DNA from: Chloroflexota bacterium
GTDB lineage: Bacteria > Chloroflexota > Anaerolineae > Aggregatilineales > UBA2796
Reading direction: 5' to 3'
NCBI GenBank assembly: GCA_021325095.1
Contig: JAJPHV010000087.1
Span: 1 to 44,977 of the forward strand
DNA length: 44,977 nt
Shown here piece after piece: positions 8,068 through 15,820 of the stretch. A program made the translations under genes and the position numbers. Within the stretch, counting starts at the first letter, position 1. Each line of letters begins with the position of its first letter. The notes below the pieces were generated by a model, which was not told the DNA's origin, did not search any database, and saw nothing but the letters and a program-made list of their open reading frames with translations.

Positions 8068-9138
8068 TCATGAGGGACTCTCCCCGCTCTCGCCACCATA
8101 AGCGTCAATCAGCAGGTTGCTCATCAACCCGGCAATGTAGCGTACCGCCGAGATGGCGCGCCCGTAGCGCATCCGGGTGGGGCCGAGTACGGCCAGCGCG
8201 CCCGTAGCCTGACCGCTCACCCCGTAACGGCTCAGGACCATGCTCACGTGGCGGACTTCCTGCCAGCGCCCCTCGCCTGCAATGACCACCTGCACGTGGC
8301 CGATGCTCTGGTCAAGCATCTCCGACAGAATACCGGTGAGCAGGGTGCGTTCCTCCAAAAGTCGGACGGCTTGCTGCGCGCCTTCACTCTCGGTGAACTC
8401 TGGCAGCATATCGCTGAGACCATCTCGATAGGTCGTTAGCGGGTGCTTCAGGTCGCTTTCGGCCAGCACGTCCGCGATCACTTCCAGCATCTCCCGCTCA
8501 AGTTCGTTGTCAGCAGCCCAGGCTTTGGCGCGAATCTGTTCGCTGGTCAACCCGTCGGCCAGGGTGTTCAGGTGGTGCGCTGCGGCGCTCAACACCTCCT
8601 GCGAAAGGGTGTCGGCCAGGGTGAGCATTTGCTGGCGCACGTCCCCACCGTACAGCACCAGCACCATCAGCACCAAGCGCCCCTGGGTGGAGATCAACTC
8701 AATGTGCTTGAACTGGCTGGTCGAGGCACGCGGAGCCGTGACCAACGCTGCGCCGCGCGAAGTACGGGCCAGCGTCGAGGCGGCCAACCGCATCCATTCT
8801 TCCATGTCGTTAGAGACCTGGCTGAACTGCAAGGCGATGCTCTGCCGCTCTTCGGCAGGTAGCTCTCCTTCGTCCAGCAAACGCTTGACAAAATACCGGT
8901 AGCCTGCCTCGGTTGGGACGCGCCCCGCCGATGTATGGGGGGCTGCTACCAACCCCAGTTCTTCCAGCACCGCCAGATCGTTGCGGATGGTGGCGCTGCT
9001 CACATTCGTCAGAAAGCGCTCTGCCAGGTACTTGCTGCCAACGGGTTCCGGCTTGCTGATGTATTCCCGGACGACCAATGATAAAATCTTCTCCTGGCGT
9101 TCGGTAAGTTGTGGCAGGTCAAGCACGTCTGGACTCAT
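8068..9138 (-). CDS. hrcA: Heat-inducible transcription repressor HrcA
   Basis: A 356-residue full-length HrcA. The N-terminal winged helix-turn-helix (about 10-75) contains LTERQEKILSLVVREYI, SSATIRNDLAVLEELGL and the wing SAGRVPTEAGYRYFV, all hallmarks of the family. The remainder is the GAF-like dimerisation domain ending near GPTRMRYGRAISAVRYIAGLM. HrcA represses chaperone operons by binding CIRCE and is kept active by GroEL. A perfect CIRCE lies 24 bases upstream of the ATG, just downstream of a strong promoter, so autoregulation is expected. Here hrcA stands alone rather than with grpE-dnaK-dnaJ. The gap of about 206 bases downstream (7862-8067) shows no gene or clear terminator. Confidence 0.97.
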   Translation of the reverse strand: MSPDVLDLPQLTERQEKILSLVVREYISKPEPVGSKYLAERFLTNVSSATIRNDLAVLEELGLVAAPHTSAGRVPTEAGYRYFVKRLLDEGELPAEERQSIALQFSQVSNDMEEWMRLAASTLARTSRGAALVTAPRASTSQFKHIELISTQGRLVLMVLVLYGGDVRQQMLTLADTLSQEVLSAAAHHLNTLADGLTSEQIRAKAWAADNELEREMLEVIADVLAESDLKHPLTTYRDGLSDMLPEFTESEGAQQAVRLLEERTLLTGILSEMLDQSIGHVQVVIAGEGRWQEVRHVSMVLSRYGVSGQATGALAVLGPTRMRYGRAISAVRYIAGLMSNLLIDAYGGESGESPS

Positions 9139-9161
9139 AGGTTATACTCTCCGAATTGCCG

Positions 9162-9188
9162 TTAGCACTCTACAGCACTGAGTGCTAA
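9162..9188 (-). promoter_or_regulatory. CIRCE operator (HrcA-binding inverted repeat)
   Basis: TTAGCACTC (9162-9170), nine bases, then GAGTGCTAA (9180-9188): the exact CIRCE consensus with the standard spacer. It begins about ten bases downstream of the hrcA -10 box, so bound HrcA would block initiation or clearance. Confidence 0.96.
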
Positions 9189-9197
9189 TCTAGCGAA

Positions 9198-9226
9198 ATC
9201 ATACCATTTTTGCAGCGCAGCGTCAA
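9198..9226 (-). promoter_or_regulatory. Housekeeping-type promoter of hrcA
   Basis: On the minus strand, TTGACG (9221-9226) and TATGAT (9198-9203) are separated by exactly 17 bases, close to the sigma-70/SigA consensus. The predicted start falls at the edge of the CIRCE element. Confidence 0.82.
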
Positions 9227-9278
9227 CGCAGGCTGCGCCGAGACTCGCTGCCAATGCGAGAAGGAGCAAATCAATACA

Positions 9279-9620
9279 ATGGGTCAGTATACTTTTGAAG
9301 TCACCGATGACAACTTCCAGACCGAGGTACTCAAGTCTGAAATACCTGTCCTGGTTGACTTCTGGGCCGAGTGGTGCGGGCCGTGCAAGATGATTGCGCC
9401 ACTGGTTGACGAGCTTGCCAAAAAGTATGAGGGCAAGTTGCGTGTGGGCAAGATGGACGTGGATGCGGAACCCAACGTGTCACAGATGTACGGCGTCCAG
9501 GGCATCCCGACGCTGATCCTGTTCAAGAATGGTCAGCCCGTGCAGCAGATCGTGGGCTACAAGACCCGCGACCAGCTTGACAGCGCCATCTCCAAGCACC
9601 TAGTCCTCGAAAAGGCATAA
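9279..9620 (+). CDS. trxA: Thioredoxin
   Basis: A 113-residue thioredoxin with the standard active site W32-C33-G34-P35-C36 in DFWAEWCGPCKM, the buried acid D27 and cis-Pro P77 in GIPTL. It reduces disulfides of cytosolic proteins. The ATG at 9279 is preceded by AAGGAG (9261-9266); an upstream in-frame start at 9210 would add an unconserved Cys-rich tail. It is divergent from hrcA, and a strong intrinsic terminator follows, so it is probably monocistronic. No plus-strand promoter was obvious between CIRCE and the gene. The receiver-TrxR fusion at the window start lacks the dithiol needed to reduce it, so its reductase should be encoded elsewhere. Confidence 0.97.
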   Translation: MGQYTFEVTDDNFQTEVLKSEIPVLVDFWAEWCGPCKMIAPLVDELAKKYEGKLRVGKMDVDAEPNVSQMYGVQGIPTLILFKNGQPVQQIVGYKTRDQLDSAISKHLVLEKA

Positions 9621-9650
9621 GTTCTACCCCAGGTCAGTCCGGTCAATTCT

Positions 9651-9697
9651 CGGCTCCGGTGTCGTGACCGACACCGGAGCCGATTTGTTTATTTTTC
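9651..9697 (+). terminator. Intrinsic terminator of trxA
   Basis: A perfect 14-base-pair stem, CGGCTCCGGTGTCG (9651-9664) and CGACACCGGAGCCG (9669-9682), with loop TGAC and a T-rich tail (ATTTGTTTATTTTT). The strongest terminator in the window. Confidence 0.95.
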
Positions 9698-9764
9698 CGT
9701 TGACGTTGCGTTTCCGTCCCCGTAGACTGAATGCGGCACGAACCGCAGGAGGTGATACCAGCGC

Positions 9765-10523
9765 ATGGGCAAGCGAGGTGGCGTCGAAAGCATTTCTTTT
9801 CCGAGTGGCGCGTTCAGGCTGGTCGGAGCACTGTATGTAGCGGCAGCAGCAGGCGACAGCCCTCGCCCAACCGCTATTCTGCTGCACGGAATGCCGGGCG
9901 CGGAAAAGAATGTGGACATCGCCTATCGCCTGCGCGACCTGGGCTGGCATACGCTCATCCCGCACTTCCGGGGCACGTGGGGCAGCGACGGCAACTTTGA
10001 CCTGACCACGCAACCCGACGACGCCATTGCCGCCGTCGAGTATGCATTGCACCTGCCCGATTCGTGGCGGGCCGATCCACGCCGGATCGCCCTGGTCGGT
10101 TATAGCTTCGGCAGCCGGGCTGCCATCGTTGCGGCGCGGCGCGATGCGCGGGTGGGGGCAGTGGTGTCGCTGGCGGGCGTTGCTGACTTCGACGACCTGA
10201 TGATGAGCAGCGAGTTCTTCATGAATTCCAGCCACTTCCTGCGCGGGGTATCGCCGGAAAGCCTCCGTAAGCAGTGGCTGGCACTCGGCGGCGAGGAGAA
10301 CCCGATTGCAGTGGTCGGCCAGTTGGCGCAGCCACTCCTGATCGTACACGGGACAGACGACGAAGTGATCCCGTACTTCATGGCCCCCGCCCTTCACGAA
10401 GCGTCGGGTGGCCGGGCCTCACTCGTGTCCCTCGAAGGGGCTGATCATGCCTTCACCAGACAGCGCGCCAGCATGGTAAAGGTCGTCACGGATTGGCTGG
10501 AAGGCTGGGCCAGAAGTCTGTAG
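9765..10523 (+). CDS. Alpha/beta hydrolase (dienelactone hydrolase/prolyl-oligopeptidase-like)
   Basis: A 252-residue cytosolic hydrolase. The oxyanion region is ILLHGMPGAEKN, the nucleophile elbow G112-Y-S114-F-G, the acid D198 or D199 in VHGTDDEVIP, and the base H228 in LEGADHAF, so the catalytic triad is complete. The order and the short cap suggest the S9/dienelactone-hydrolase-like group acting on small esters or peptides. AGGAGG about 12 bases before the ATG gives a strong start. The gene lies between the trxA terminator and the glgC promoter and is probably transcribed alone. Substrate unknown. Confidence 0.86.
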   Translation: MGKRGGVESISFPSGAFRLVGALYVAAAAGDSPRPTAILLHGMPGAEKNVDIAYRLRDLGWHTLIPHFRGTWGSDGNFDLTTQPDDAIAAVEYALHLPDSWRADPRRIALVGYSFGSRAAIVAARRDARVGAVVSLAGVADFDDLMMSSEFFMNSSHFLRGVSPESLRKQWLALGGEENPIAVVGQLAQPLLIVHGTDDEVIPYFMAPALHEASGGRASLVSLEGADHAFTRQRASMVKVVTDWLEGWARSL

Positions 10524-10556
10524 CAAACCTGGGACGGATTCGCACTGCGCCAGTTT

Positions 10557-10584
10557 TTGTACATAATATCACTCACCTTATAAT
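10557..10584 (+). promoter_or_regulatory. Housekeeping-type promoter of glgC
   Basis: TTGTAC (10557-10562) and a perfect TATAAT (10579-10584) separated by 16 bases in an AT-rich stretch, about 60 bases before the glgC ATG. Confidence 0.75.
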
Positions 10585-10645
10585 AAATATTCTGTAAAGG
10601 CTGTCCACACACGCACACATATTTCTGGGGGTCGAGGAGAATCCA

Positions 10646-11914
10646 ATGAAAGCACGCGCCGTTATCCTGGCAGGGGGCGAGGGTACACGTCTGAGTGTCT
10701 TAACTGCCAAACGGGCCAAGCCCGCTGTGCCGTTCGCAGGGAAATATCGCATCATTGACTTCACACTCAGCAATTGCGTCAACTCCGGAATTTTCGACGT
10801 GATTATCCTGACCCAATATCGGCCACACAGCTTGAATGACCACATCGGGCGTGGACAGCCCTGGGACCTGGATCGCAGCTTCACGGGCGGCATTCACATT
10901 TTGCAGCCCTTTAAGGGGCGACGTGACACGGACTGGTACAAAGGCACTGCCGATGCGGTCTGGCAAAACCTCAGCTTCGTCCGCCGCAGCCACCCCGATA
11001 ACACGCTGATCCTATCCGGCGATCACATCTACGAGATGGACTACGACGTACTGCTCAACTTCCACATGGAAAAAGGTGCGGATGCAACTATTTGCACCAT
11101 CCGCGTGCCGATGGACGAGGCCAGCCGCTACGGCATCCTGGACGTGAACGAGCAGTACCGCGTCACCAATTTCGTGGAAAAACCCGCCAACCCGCCCAGC
11201 AACCTCGCCAGCATGGGCGTTTACGTATTCAATACGGATATGTTGGCCGAATTGCTGGAAGAAGACGCAAACATGCCCACATCCAGCCACGACTTCGGCA
11301 AGGACATTATCCCGCGTATGGTTGCCAACGGGGACAAAGTTTTCGCCTATCCCTATGGCGGGTACTGGATCGACGTGGGAACAATCGACGCTTACTGGGA
11401 AGCCCACATGGACTTGCTTGCCAAACCGCCGTCACTCAACCTGAATGATCGCTCGTGGGTCATCCATACACGCAGCGAGGAGCGGCCTCCGGTGAAGATT
11501 GAAGCAGGGGCTGTCATCAAGGACAGCATGATCACCGATGGCTCGGTGATCAGCGAAGGTGCGCGTGTCGAACGCTCCGTGCTCTCGCCGGGCGTTTACG
11601 TCGGGCCGAAAGCCATTATCCGGGAATCGATTATCCTGACGGATAGCTACATCGAGGCCGGGGCTGTCGTCGAGCGCTGCGTCGTGGATAAGCTCGCGGT
11701 GGTGGGCAAGCGCTCGCGGATTGGCAAGATACAAGACCTGGGCGACCTGGGCATCACGGTGGTGGGCAAGAATACGCGCATTCCAGAAGGTTTTCTCGTT
11801 GGGCGCAATGTCGTGATCGGTTCCGACCTTGACCCCGAAGATTTCAACGAGTTCGCAGATCGGAATATCCCGAACGGAAAGAAGTTTACGGCGGACAAGA
11901 AGAAGCAAGTCTAA
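10646..11914 (+). CDS. glgC: Glucose-1-phosphate adenylyltransferase (ADP-glucose pyrophosphorylase)
   Basis: A 422-residue enzyme making ADP-glucose from ATP and glucose-1-phosphate for glycogen synthesis. The nucleotidyl-transferase motif is ILAGGEGTRLSVLT followed by KPAVPFAGKYRIIDF. LSGDHIYEMDY holds the metal-binding aspartate, FVEKP binds the sugar phosphate, and YWIDVGTIDAYWEAH closes the catalytic domain. From about residue 290 a left-handed beta-helix of hexapeptide repeats follows (VISEGARVERSVLSPGVYVG). Length and motifs match GlgC. GAGGAG lies before the ATG. The P-loop kinase-like gene starts 16 bases after its stop and may be cotranscribed. Confidence 0.95.
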   Translation: MKARAVILAGGEGTRLSVLTAKRAKPAVPFAGKYRIIDFTLSNCVNSGIFDVIILTQYRPHSLNDHIGRGQPWDLDRSFTGGIHILQPFKGRRDTDWYKGTADAVWQNLSFVRRSHPDNTLILSGDHIYEMDYDVLLNFHMEKGADATICTIRVPMDEASRYGILDVNEQYRVTNFVEKPANPPSNLASMGVYVFNTDMLAELLEEDANMPTSSHDFGKDIIPRMVANGDKVFAYPYGGYWIDVGTIDAYWEAHMDLLAKPPSLNLNDRSWVIHTRSEERPPVKIEAGAVIKDSMITDGSVISEGARVERSVLSPGVYVGPKAIIRESIILTDSYIEAGAVVERCVVDKLAVVGKRSRIGKIQDLGDLGITVVGKNTRIPEGFLVGRNVVIGSDLDPEDFNEFADRNIPNGKKFTADKKKQV

Positions 11915-11930
11915 CCAGGGCGGCGCGCCG

Positions 11931-12527
11931 ATGAATATTGTGCAGATCGCGGGCGGTGAAGGGGCGGGCAAGACGACTCTTGCGACATTGCTGGCCGAAG
12001 AACTGACCGGGGTAGCAACGATTCTGACGCTGGATCGCTACCGGCGCAACAAACGGCCAGATGATGGCCCTGCTTTTGCCCTGCAACCTGGGGCTATCGA
12101 CTGGCCGCTGGTTCACGCCCACATGGACGCCCTGGCCCGTGGCGAGCACGTCATCATGCCAGACTATGACCTGGAAGCGGGCCATCGGCTGCCCATGCGC
12201 TTACCGCAGACCGATAAACTGGGGCTGACGCCGACTGATATTCTGATCGTGGAAGGGATGCACTACCTTCCGGAAGAGGTCGAGGCGATCAAGCTATTTC
12301 TTGACACGCCCAGCGACGTGCGGCGGGAACGGGTTCGTAAGCGTGACGCTGAGTTGGGTCAGCACCTTTGCAGCATTTTCGACTCGATCATCGAACCCGC
12401 CTACCAGCAGTACACCTTGCCCCTGCGCGAGCAAGCTGATCTGGTGCTGGATGGCAGGCTGCGCCTCTACCAGCTTGTCCAGCTTGCGCAGCGGCGCATT
12501 GCCTCGATCTGGGGGGCGTGGGGGTAA
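11931..12527 (+). CDS. Uridine-kinase-like P-loop protein
   Basis: A 198-residue protein of the uridine kinase/phosphoribulokinase superfamily. Walker A is GGEGAGKT (8-15). A lid region DYDLEAGHRL, the strand ILIVEGMHYLP carrying the Walker B-like acid, and FLDTPSDVRRERVRKRD (the lid/arginine helix) follow in family order. It probably phosphorylates a nucleoside or small sugar-like substrate. The ATG at 11931 has only a weak purine-rich signal upstream but places the P-loop at the N-terminus as expected; longer in-frame starts run into glgC. It ends two bases from the convergent LysM gene. Linkage to glgC suggests carbohydrate or nucleotide metabolism, without proof. Confidence 0.8.
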   Translation: MNIVQIAGGEGAGKTTLATLLAEELTGVATILTLDRYRRNKRPDDGPAFALQPGAIDWPLVHAHMDALARGEHVIMPDYDLEAGHRLPMRLPQTDKLGLTPTDILIVEGMHYLPEEVEAIKLFLDTPSDVRRERVRKRDAELGQHLCSIFDSIIEPAYQQYTLPLREQADLVLDGRLRLYQLVQLAQRRIASIWGAWG

Positions 12528-12529
12528 TC

Positions 12530-13009
12530 TTACGGCCCCGGCACAGCCAGCACCTGCCCCTCGTAGATCAGGTCCGGGTCTTGCAGGCAGTTTGCCGCGG
12601 CAAGCTGGTCCACCGTCAGGTTGTAGCTGGCGGCTATCGCCGCCAGCGTGTCACCAGCCTGGACGGTATAGGCCACCCATCCGTTCGGCACGATACACTG
12701 CCCGCCCGAACTGACTACCCCTGCCCCGGGCGCGCCCGGGGTGGCCGTGACACCAACCGGTGACACAGCGCTCGGCAGTTGGCCCGGAGCGAAAACGGTT
12801 GGCGCGTAAGCAGTCGGCAAATTCACCGTGGGGAAGATGACGTTCGGCGGTGTGGTAGGCCGTGCCGTTGAGAAGACCAGCGGGCGGACTGTCGGCAGAG
12901 GCGTCACGTTCGGCCCGGCAAACAGAGCGCCGAGCATCCCGTTCTGAGCCAGAATCAGGATCAGCAGGACGATAAAAATGAAAAGGATCACGGAAGAACG
13001 GTCACGCAT
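12530..13009 (-). CDS. Membrane-anchored LysM-domain protein
   Basis: A 159-residue protein: short basic N-terminus MRDRSSV, one transmembrane helix (about 7-25), an extracytoplasmic Pro/Thr/Val-rich linker (TPLPTVRP through VTATPGAPG), and a C-terminal LysM domain (YTVQAGDTLAAIAASYNLTVDQLAAANCL ending YEGQVLAVPGP, given here in two pieces of one domain). LysM binds N-acetylglucosamine polymers such as peptidoglycan. Two cysteines (in GGQCIVPNG and AANCLQ) bracket the LysM and may form a disulfide. The ATG at 13009 has AGGAGG upstream; an earlier in-frame start at 13051 would put 14 unconserved residues before the membrane helix. The role is probably a wall-anchoring or wall-sensing factor. 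Confidence 0.88.
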   Translation of the reverse strand: MRDRSSVILFIFIVLLILILAQNGMLGALFAGPNVTPLPTVRPLVFSTARPTTPPNVIFPTVNLPTAYAPTVFAPGQLPSAVSPVGVTATPGAPGAGVVSSGGQCIVPNGWVAYTVQAGDTLAAIAASYNLTVDQLAAANCLQDPDLIYEGQVLAVPGP

Positions 13010-13052
13010 CGCAATTCCTCCTGTCGTCTTGCTACCTTCGCTCACAAACAAT

Positions 13053-13090
13053 CAGAGATACGATGGCGTGCCTGCACCGTCGTATCTCTG
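13053..13090. other. Strong isolated hairpin
   Basis: CAGAGATACGATGG (13053-13066) pairs with CCGTCGTATCTCTG (13077-13090) over a ten-base loop: 14 pairs, one a G-T wobble. It lies upstream of the LysM gene without a clear T-tract on either strand. It could be a protein-binding dyad, a leader element of the LysM mRNA or a remnant terminator. Confidence 0.6.
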
Positions 13091-13614
13091 TTAATTCGGT
13101 AGCGCCGGATGAATGACGAAGATTACCCTGGCACACAGGACGCATTGGAGGCTGGAACACTGCGGCATAGAATTGCCGCCTTAGTTCCGCCGGGCGTGCC
13201 TCACAGCCTACCTGTCTCGCACCACCAGCCGCTTGCCGTCCAAAATGTGGTGAAGCGATAGGTCGACGGCACGGGTCTCGTTTTCCCACCGTTTCTCCGG
13301 CCAGCCGCCGTCCCTGTGTACATTTCGGCGATTCTACCGCGCCGGACGGGGCACGCAAACTGGCCTCAAGATTTCAAGCCGCAATCAGGCCACCATCATT
13401 CAAATTGACGAGCACTGGGTCTGGTTGGTCACCCGCCAGTTTGCAGCGGGCGCGAACGTGATCGTTGCACCTCACGACCCCTCACAGGAGTTTGACAGGC
13501 ACCCTGTACCGAACTGGCCGTGGAAAGTGGACAGGGGCGGGAGCTTGTGGCGTCAGACCCGCGCGGATGCTATAACTCAGACAGATCCAATGCTCCCTGT
13601 GGAGACATCTTCGT
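13091..13614. other. Gene-poor gap before the YitT-like gene
   Basis: About 520 bases without a convincing gene. Reading frames here lack recognisable domains and good start signals. A possible -10 (TATAAC, 13571-13576) lies about 40 bases before the YitT-like ATG without a well-spaced -35. I see nothing else. Confidence 0.5.
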
Positions 13615-14487
13615 ATGACGCCGACTCGCCCCCAGGCACTGGTGCGTTTCGCTGCCGACGCCGTACTGATCATTCTGTGCGAAGCGCTCAACGTGGCCGC
13701 GTTTCGGGCGCTCATTATCCCGGCACGGCTCCTGAGCGGCGGCGTTGTCGGCACGGCGCTCCTGCTCAACCAGTTGTTGGCGCTGCCTATCGGCTTGCAG
13801 ACCTTCATCTATAACATCCCGATCTTCTTGCTCGGCTGGCGCTTTCTGGGGAGGCGCTTCATTGCGATGAGCATGATCGGCGTGATCTCGTTTTCGTTCC
13901 TGACCGATGCCGTCACGCTACCGCCCTTCACCAACGACCTGCTGCTGGTCGCCGTGTTCGGCGGCATCCTGACCGGCGTTGCCGACGGCACGATCTTCCG
14001 GCGGGGCGGCTCGACGGGCGGCCTGGACATCATCGGCCTGATCGTCAACCGGCGCTTCGGCGTCTCCATCGGGCAAGTCTTCATGGTGTTCAACGCAGCA
14101 ATCATTGCCCTGAGCGCCGTCTTTAACGGGAAACCCGATCTGGCGATGTACACCCTGATCATGCTGTTTGTGTCAGCGCGAGTGGTGGATATGGTGGTCT
14201 CGCCACGCCCGCGCCGGGTGGCGCTCATTATTTCGGCCCAGCACGAGGCCATTGCCAAACGCATCTTGCAGGACCTGCGGCGCGGCGTGACTTATCTGCA
14301 GGGCAGCGGAGCCTATACGTCTGCCGAATTCCACGTGATGATGTGTGTCATCACCCGCTTCGAATTGGTAGAATTGAGACAGATCGTCCAGCAGATCGAT
14401 CCGACGGCCTTCACGGTGATCCTGGATGCCACGGACGTGATCGGACGGTTTGATCGCACGTCCCTCTTTCAGCGCCTCATTCACTAG
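13615..14487 (+). CDS. YitT family membrane protein
   Basis: A 290-residue protein with five or six hydrophobic segments in its first 200 residues, including SGGVVGTALLLNQLL, YNIPIFLLGWRFLG and GGSTGGLDIIGLIVNRRFG, the conserved glycine-rich loop of the YitT (DUF161) family. The C-terminal 80 residues (VALIISAQHEAIAKRIL, then GVTYLQGSGAYTS and VELRQIVQQIDPTAF) are the cytosolic DUF2179 domain. Transport substrate and physiological role are not established in general. GGAG about ten bases before the ATG supports this start. The PIG-L-like deacetylase begins 14 bases after its stop, so the two may form an operon. Confidence 0.9.
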   Translation: MTPTRPQALVRFAADAVLIILCEALNVAAFRALIIPARLLSGGVVGTALLLNQLLALPIGLQTFIYNIPIFLLGWRFLGRRFIAMSMIGVISFSFLTDAVTLPPFTNDLLLVAVFGGILTGVADGTIFRRGGSTGGLDIIGLIVNRRFGVSIGQVFMVFNAAIIALSAVFNGKPDLAMYTLIMLFVSARVVDMVVSPRPRRVALIISAQHEAIAKRILQDLRRGVTYLQGSGAYTSAEFHVMMCVITRFELVELRQIVQQIDPTAFTVILDATDVIGRFDRTSLFQRLIH

Positions 14488-14501
14488 CAACGGAAGACAA
14501 T

Positions 14502-15335
14502 ATGCCAAAACGGTTGTTGATCAGCTTCGCGCATCCCGACGACGAATCGTTTGGCCTCGGTTCGGTGATCGGCAAATATGTAGCGGAAGGTGTGGAGGTG
14601 ACGTTGATCTGTGCCACCAACGGCGACGTCGGCACGGTAGACCCGGAGCACCTGAACAATCATGATTCCGTCGCATCCCTGCGCCTGGCGGAACTGGAAT
14701 GCGCCGCTCAGGTCCTTGGCTTCAAAGAAGTAATCCTGTTCGGCTACCGGGACAGCGGCATGATGGGTACGCCCGAAAACGAACATCCCGACTGCCTGTG
14801 GCAAGCGCCGCTGGAAAAGGTCACGCAGCAGATCGTCGAGGTGATCCGGCGTGTGCAGCCGCACGTGATCATCACCTTCGACCCGTTCGGTGGCTACGGC
14901 CACCCTGATCATATCAAGATGCACCGCGCGACACTGGCTGCGTACCAGGCCGTCCAGTCCGACCCGGTGCATCCACAGAAATTGTACTATGGGGCTTTCC
15001 CGCGCATCTTAATCCGGATCGGCGTGTTCGTCATGAAATTGATGGGTCAGGACCCCCGGCACGCCGGGCGCAACCACGATCTGGACTTCCAGGCAGTGCT
15101 GGATGCAACCCTGCCCGTTCATGCTAAAGTGGACGTGTCGCGTTACTACGAGATCGGCGAGCGTGCGTCGGACTGTCACGCCAGCCAGGGCAACCCTCGC
15201 CGGACGTCACTGCCGACACGTCTACTGGCCCGCTGGCTGACCCGCCAGGCATCGTTTACCCGTGCCGATCCGCCGCCAAAGCCGGGCGAGCCCCTGGAAA
15301 GGGACCTGTTCGCTGGCATCGATGCTGTGCGTTGA
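14502..15335 (+). CDS. PIG-L/LmbE-like N-deacetylase
   Basis: A 277-residue zinc hydrolase of the PIG-L family. The metal and catalytic motif AHPDDES is at residues 10-16 and the second metal histidine lies in GYGHPDHIKMH. Members deacetylate N-acetylglucosaminyl lipids or glycosides, as in mycothiol/bacillithiol and GPI synthesis. The C-terminal part (YYEIGERASDCHASQGNP, then EPLERDLFAGID) resembles the mycothiol-type branch, but no other thiol-synthesis genes are nearby. GGAAGAC lies before the ATG. It is probably cotranscribed with the YitT-like gene. Confidence 0.88.
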   Translation: MPKRLLISFAHPDDESFGLGSVIGKYVAEGVEVTLICATNGDVGTVDPEHLNNHDSVASLRLAELECAAQVLGFKEVILFGYRDSGMMGTPENEHPDCLWQAPLEKVTQQIVEVIRRVQPHVIITFDPFGGYGHPDHIKMHRATLAAYQAVQSDPVHPQKLYYGAFPRILIRIGVFVMKLMGQDPRHAGRNHDLDFQAVLDATLPVHAKVDVSRYYEIGERASDCHASQGNPRRTSLPTRLLARWLTRQASFTRADPPPKPGEPLERDLFAGIDAVR

Positions 15336-15371
15336 CTGATCACGGAAAGATGCGGGTAAAGAGACGTCGCT

Positions 15372-15530
15372 GTGGCAGGTATTTTCATCAGCTATCGCCG
15401 CGTCAACAGCGCGCCCTATACAGGCCGTATATCTGGTCACCTGACGGCTCGGTTTGGAGCGACCAAAGCTTTGTGGACATTGATGCCATCAAACCGGGTG
15501 CGGTCTTTGTGAAAGTGTGGTGCTGGCGGA
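15372..15530 (+). pseudogene. Decayed TIR-domain fragment
   Basis: Starting at a GTG (15372), frame one encodes AGIFISYRRVNSAPYTGRI and then HLTARFGA, the N-terminal strand, box-1 and first helix of a bacterial TIR domain (compare the common FISYRR...AGRIYDRL pattern). A shift of frame is then needed: from about 15469 another frame encodes FVDIDAIKPGAVFVKV, matching the next TIR strand (FMDID..I.PG..FV). The sequence diverges after about 15520 and the domain is never completed. This is a frameshifted, truncated relic, not a working gene. TIR domains often act as NADases in immunity, so it may be the stump of a lost defence or signalling gene. Confidence 0.72.
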
Positions 15531-15728
15531 GTTTCGTGCGCACTACACTCACCCCTTATGCATTAAGGAGCGACCCCAAACACGCAGGTTGTTGAGGCGA
15601 TACCTGTCACGTTTCCGAGTTGGCCTCAGCGAAGCGACCCGCATGAATCCAGGTCGCTATAACAGTGTCAACTTTCGATGAGCGAAGGCTGACTCGGCGG
15701 GCCTGCTCGGCAGTCACAAACCAAATAC

Positions 15729-15757
15729 TTGACAGTGCCACTGGTGTGGCATATCAT
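15729..15757 (+). promoter_or_regulatory. Promoter of the lacI-type regulator gene
   Basis: TTGACA (15729-15734), 17 bases, then TATCAT (15752-15757): near-consensus sigma-70-type promoter with ideal spacing, 64 bases before the regulator's ATG. Confidence 0.85.
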
Positions 15758-15767
15758 CTAATTATCG

Positions 15768-15783
15768 GTGGAACCGCTTCCAC
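15768..15783 (+). promoter_or_regulatory. LacI-family operator candidate
   Basis: GTGGAACCGCTTCCAC is a 16-base palindrome, with one mismatched pair, around a central CG, as is typical of LacI/GalR-family sites. It lies about 11 bases after the -10 box of the regulator's promoter, so it should give autorepression. No second clear copy was seen before the binding-protein gene at 17056. Confidence 0.75.
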
Positions 15784-15820
15784 GCCGGATGGATGCGCTG
15801 AGAATCGCCGAGGTTTTTCA

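Noticed and set aside
13425..13814. Open frame of 129 residues across the gap before the YitT-like gene
   Set aside because: It overlaps the YitT-like gene in another frame, has low-complexity Arg/Gly content and no ribosome-binding site.
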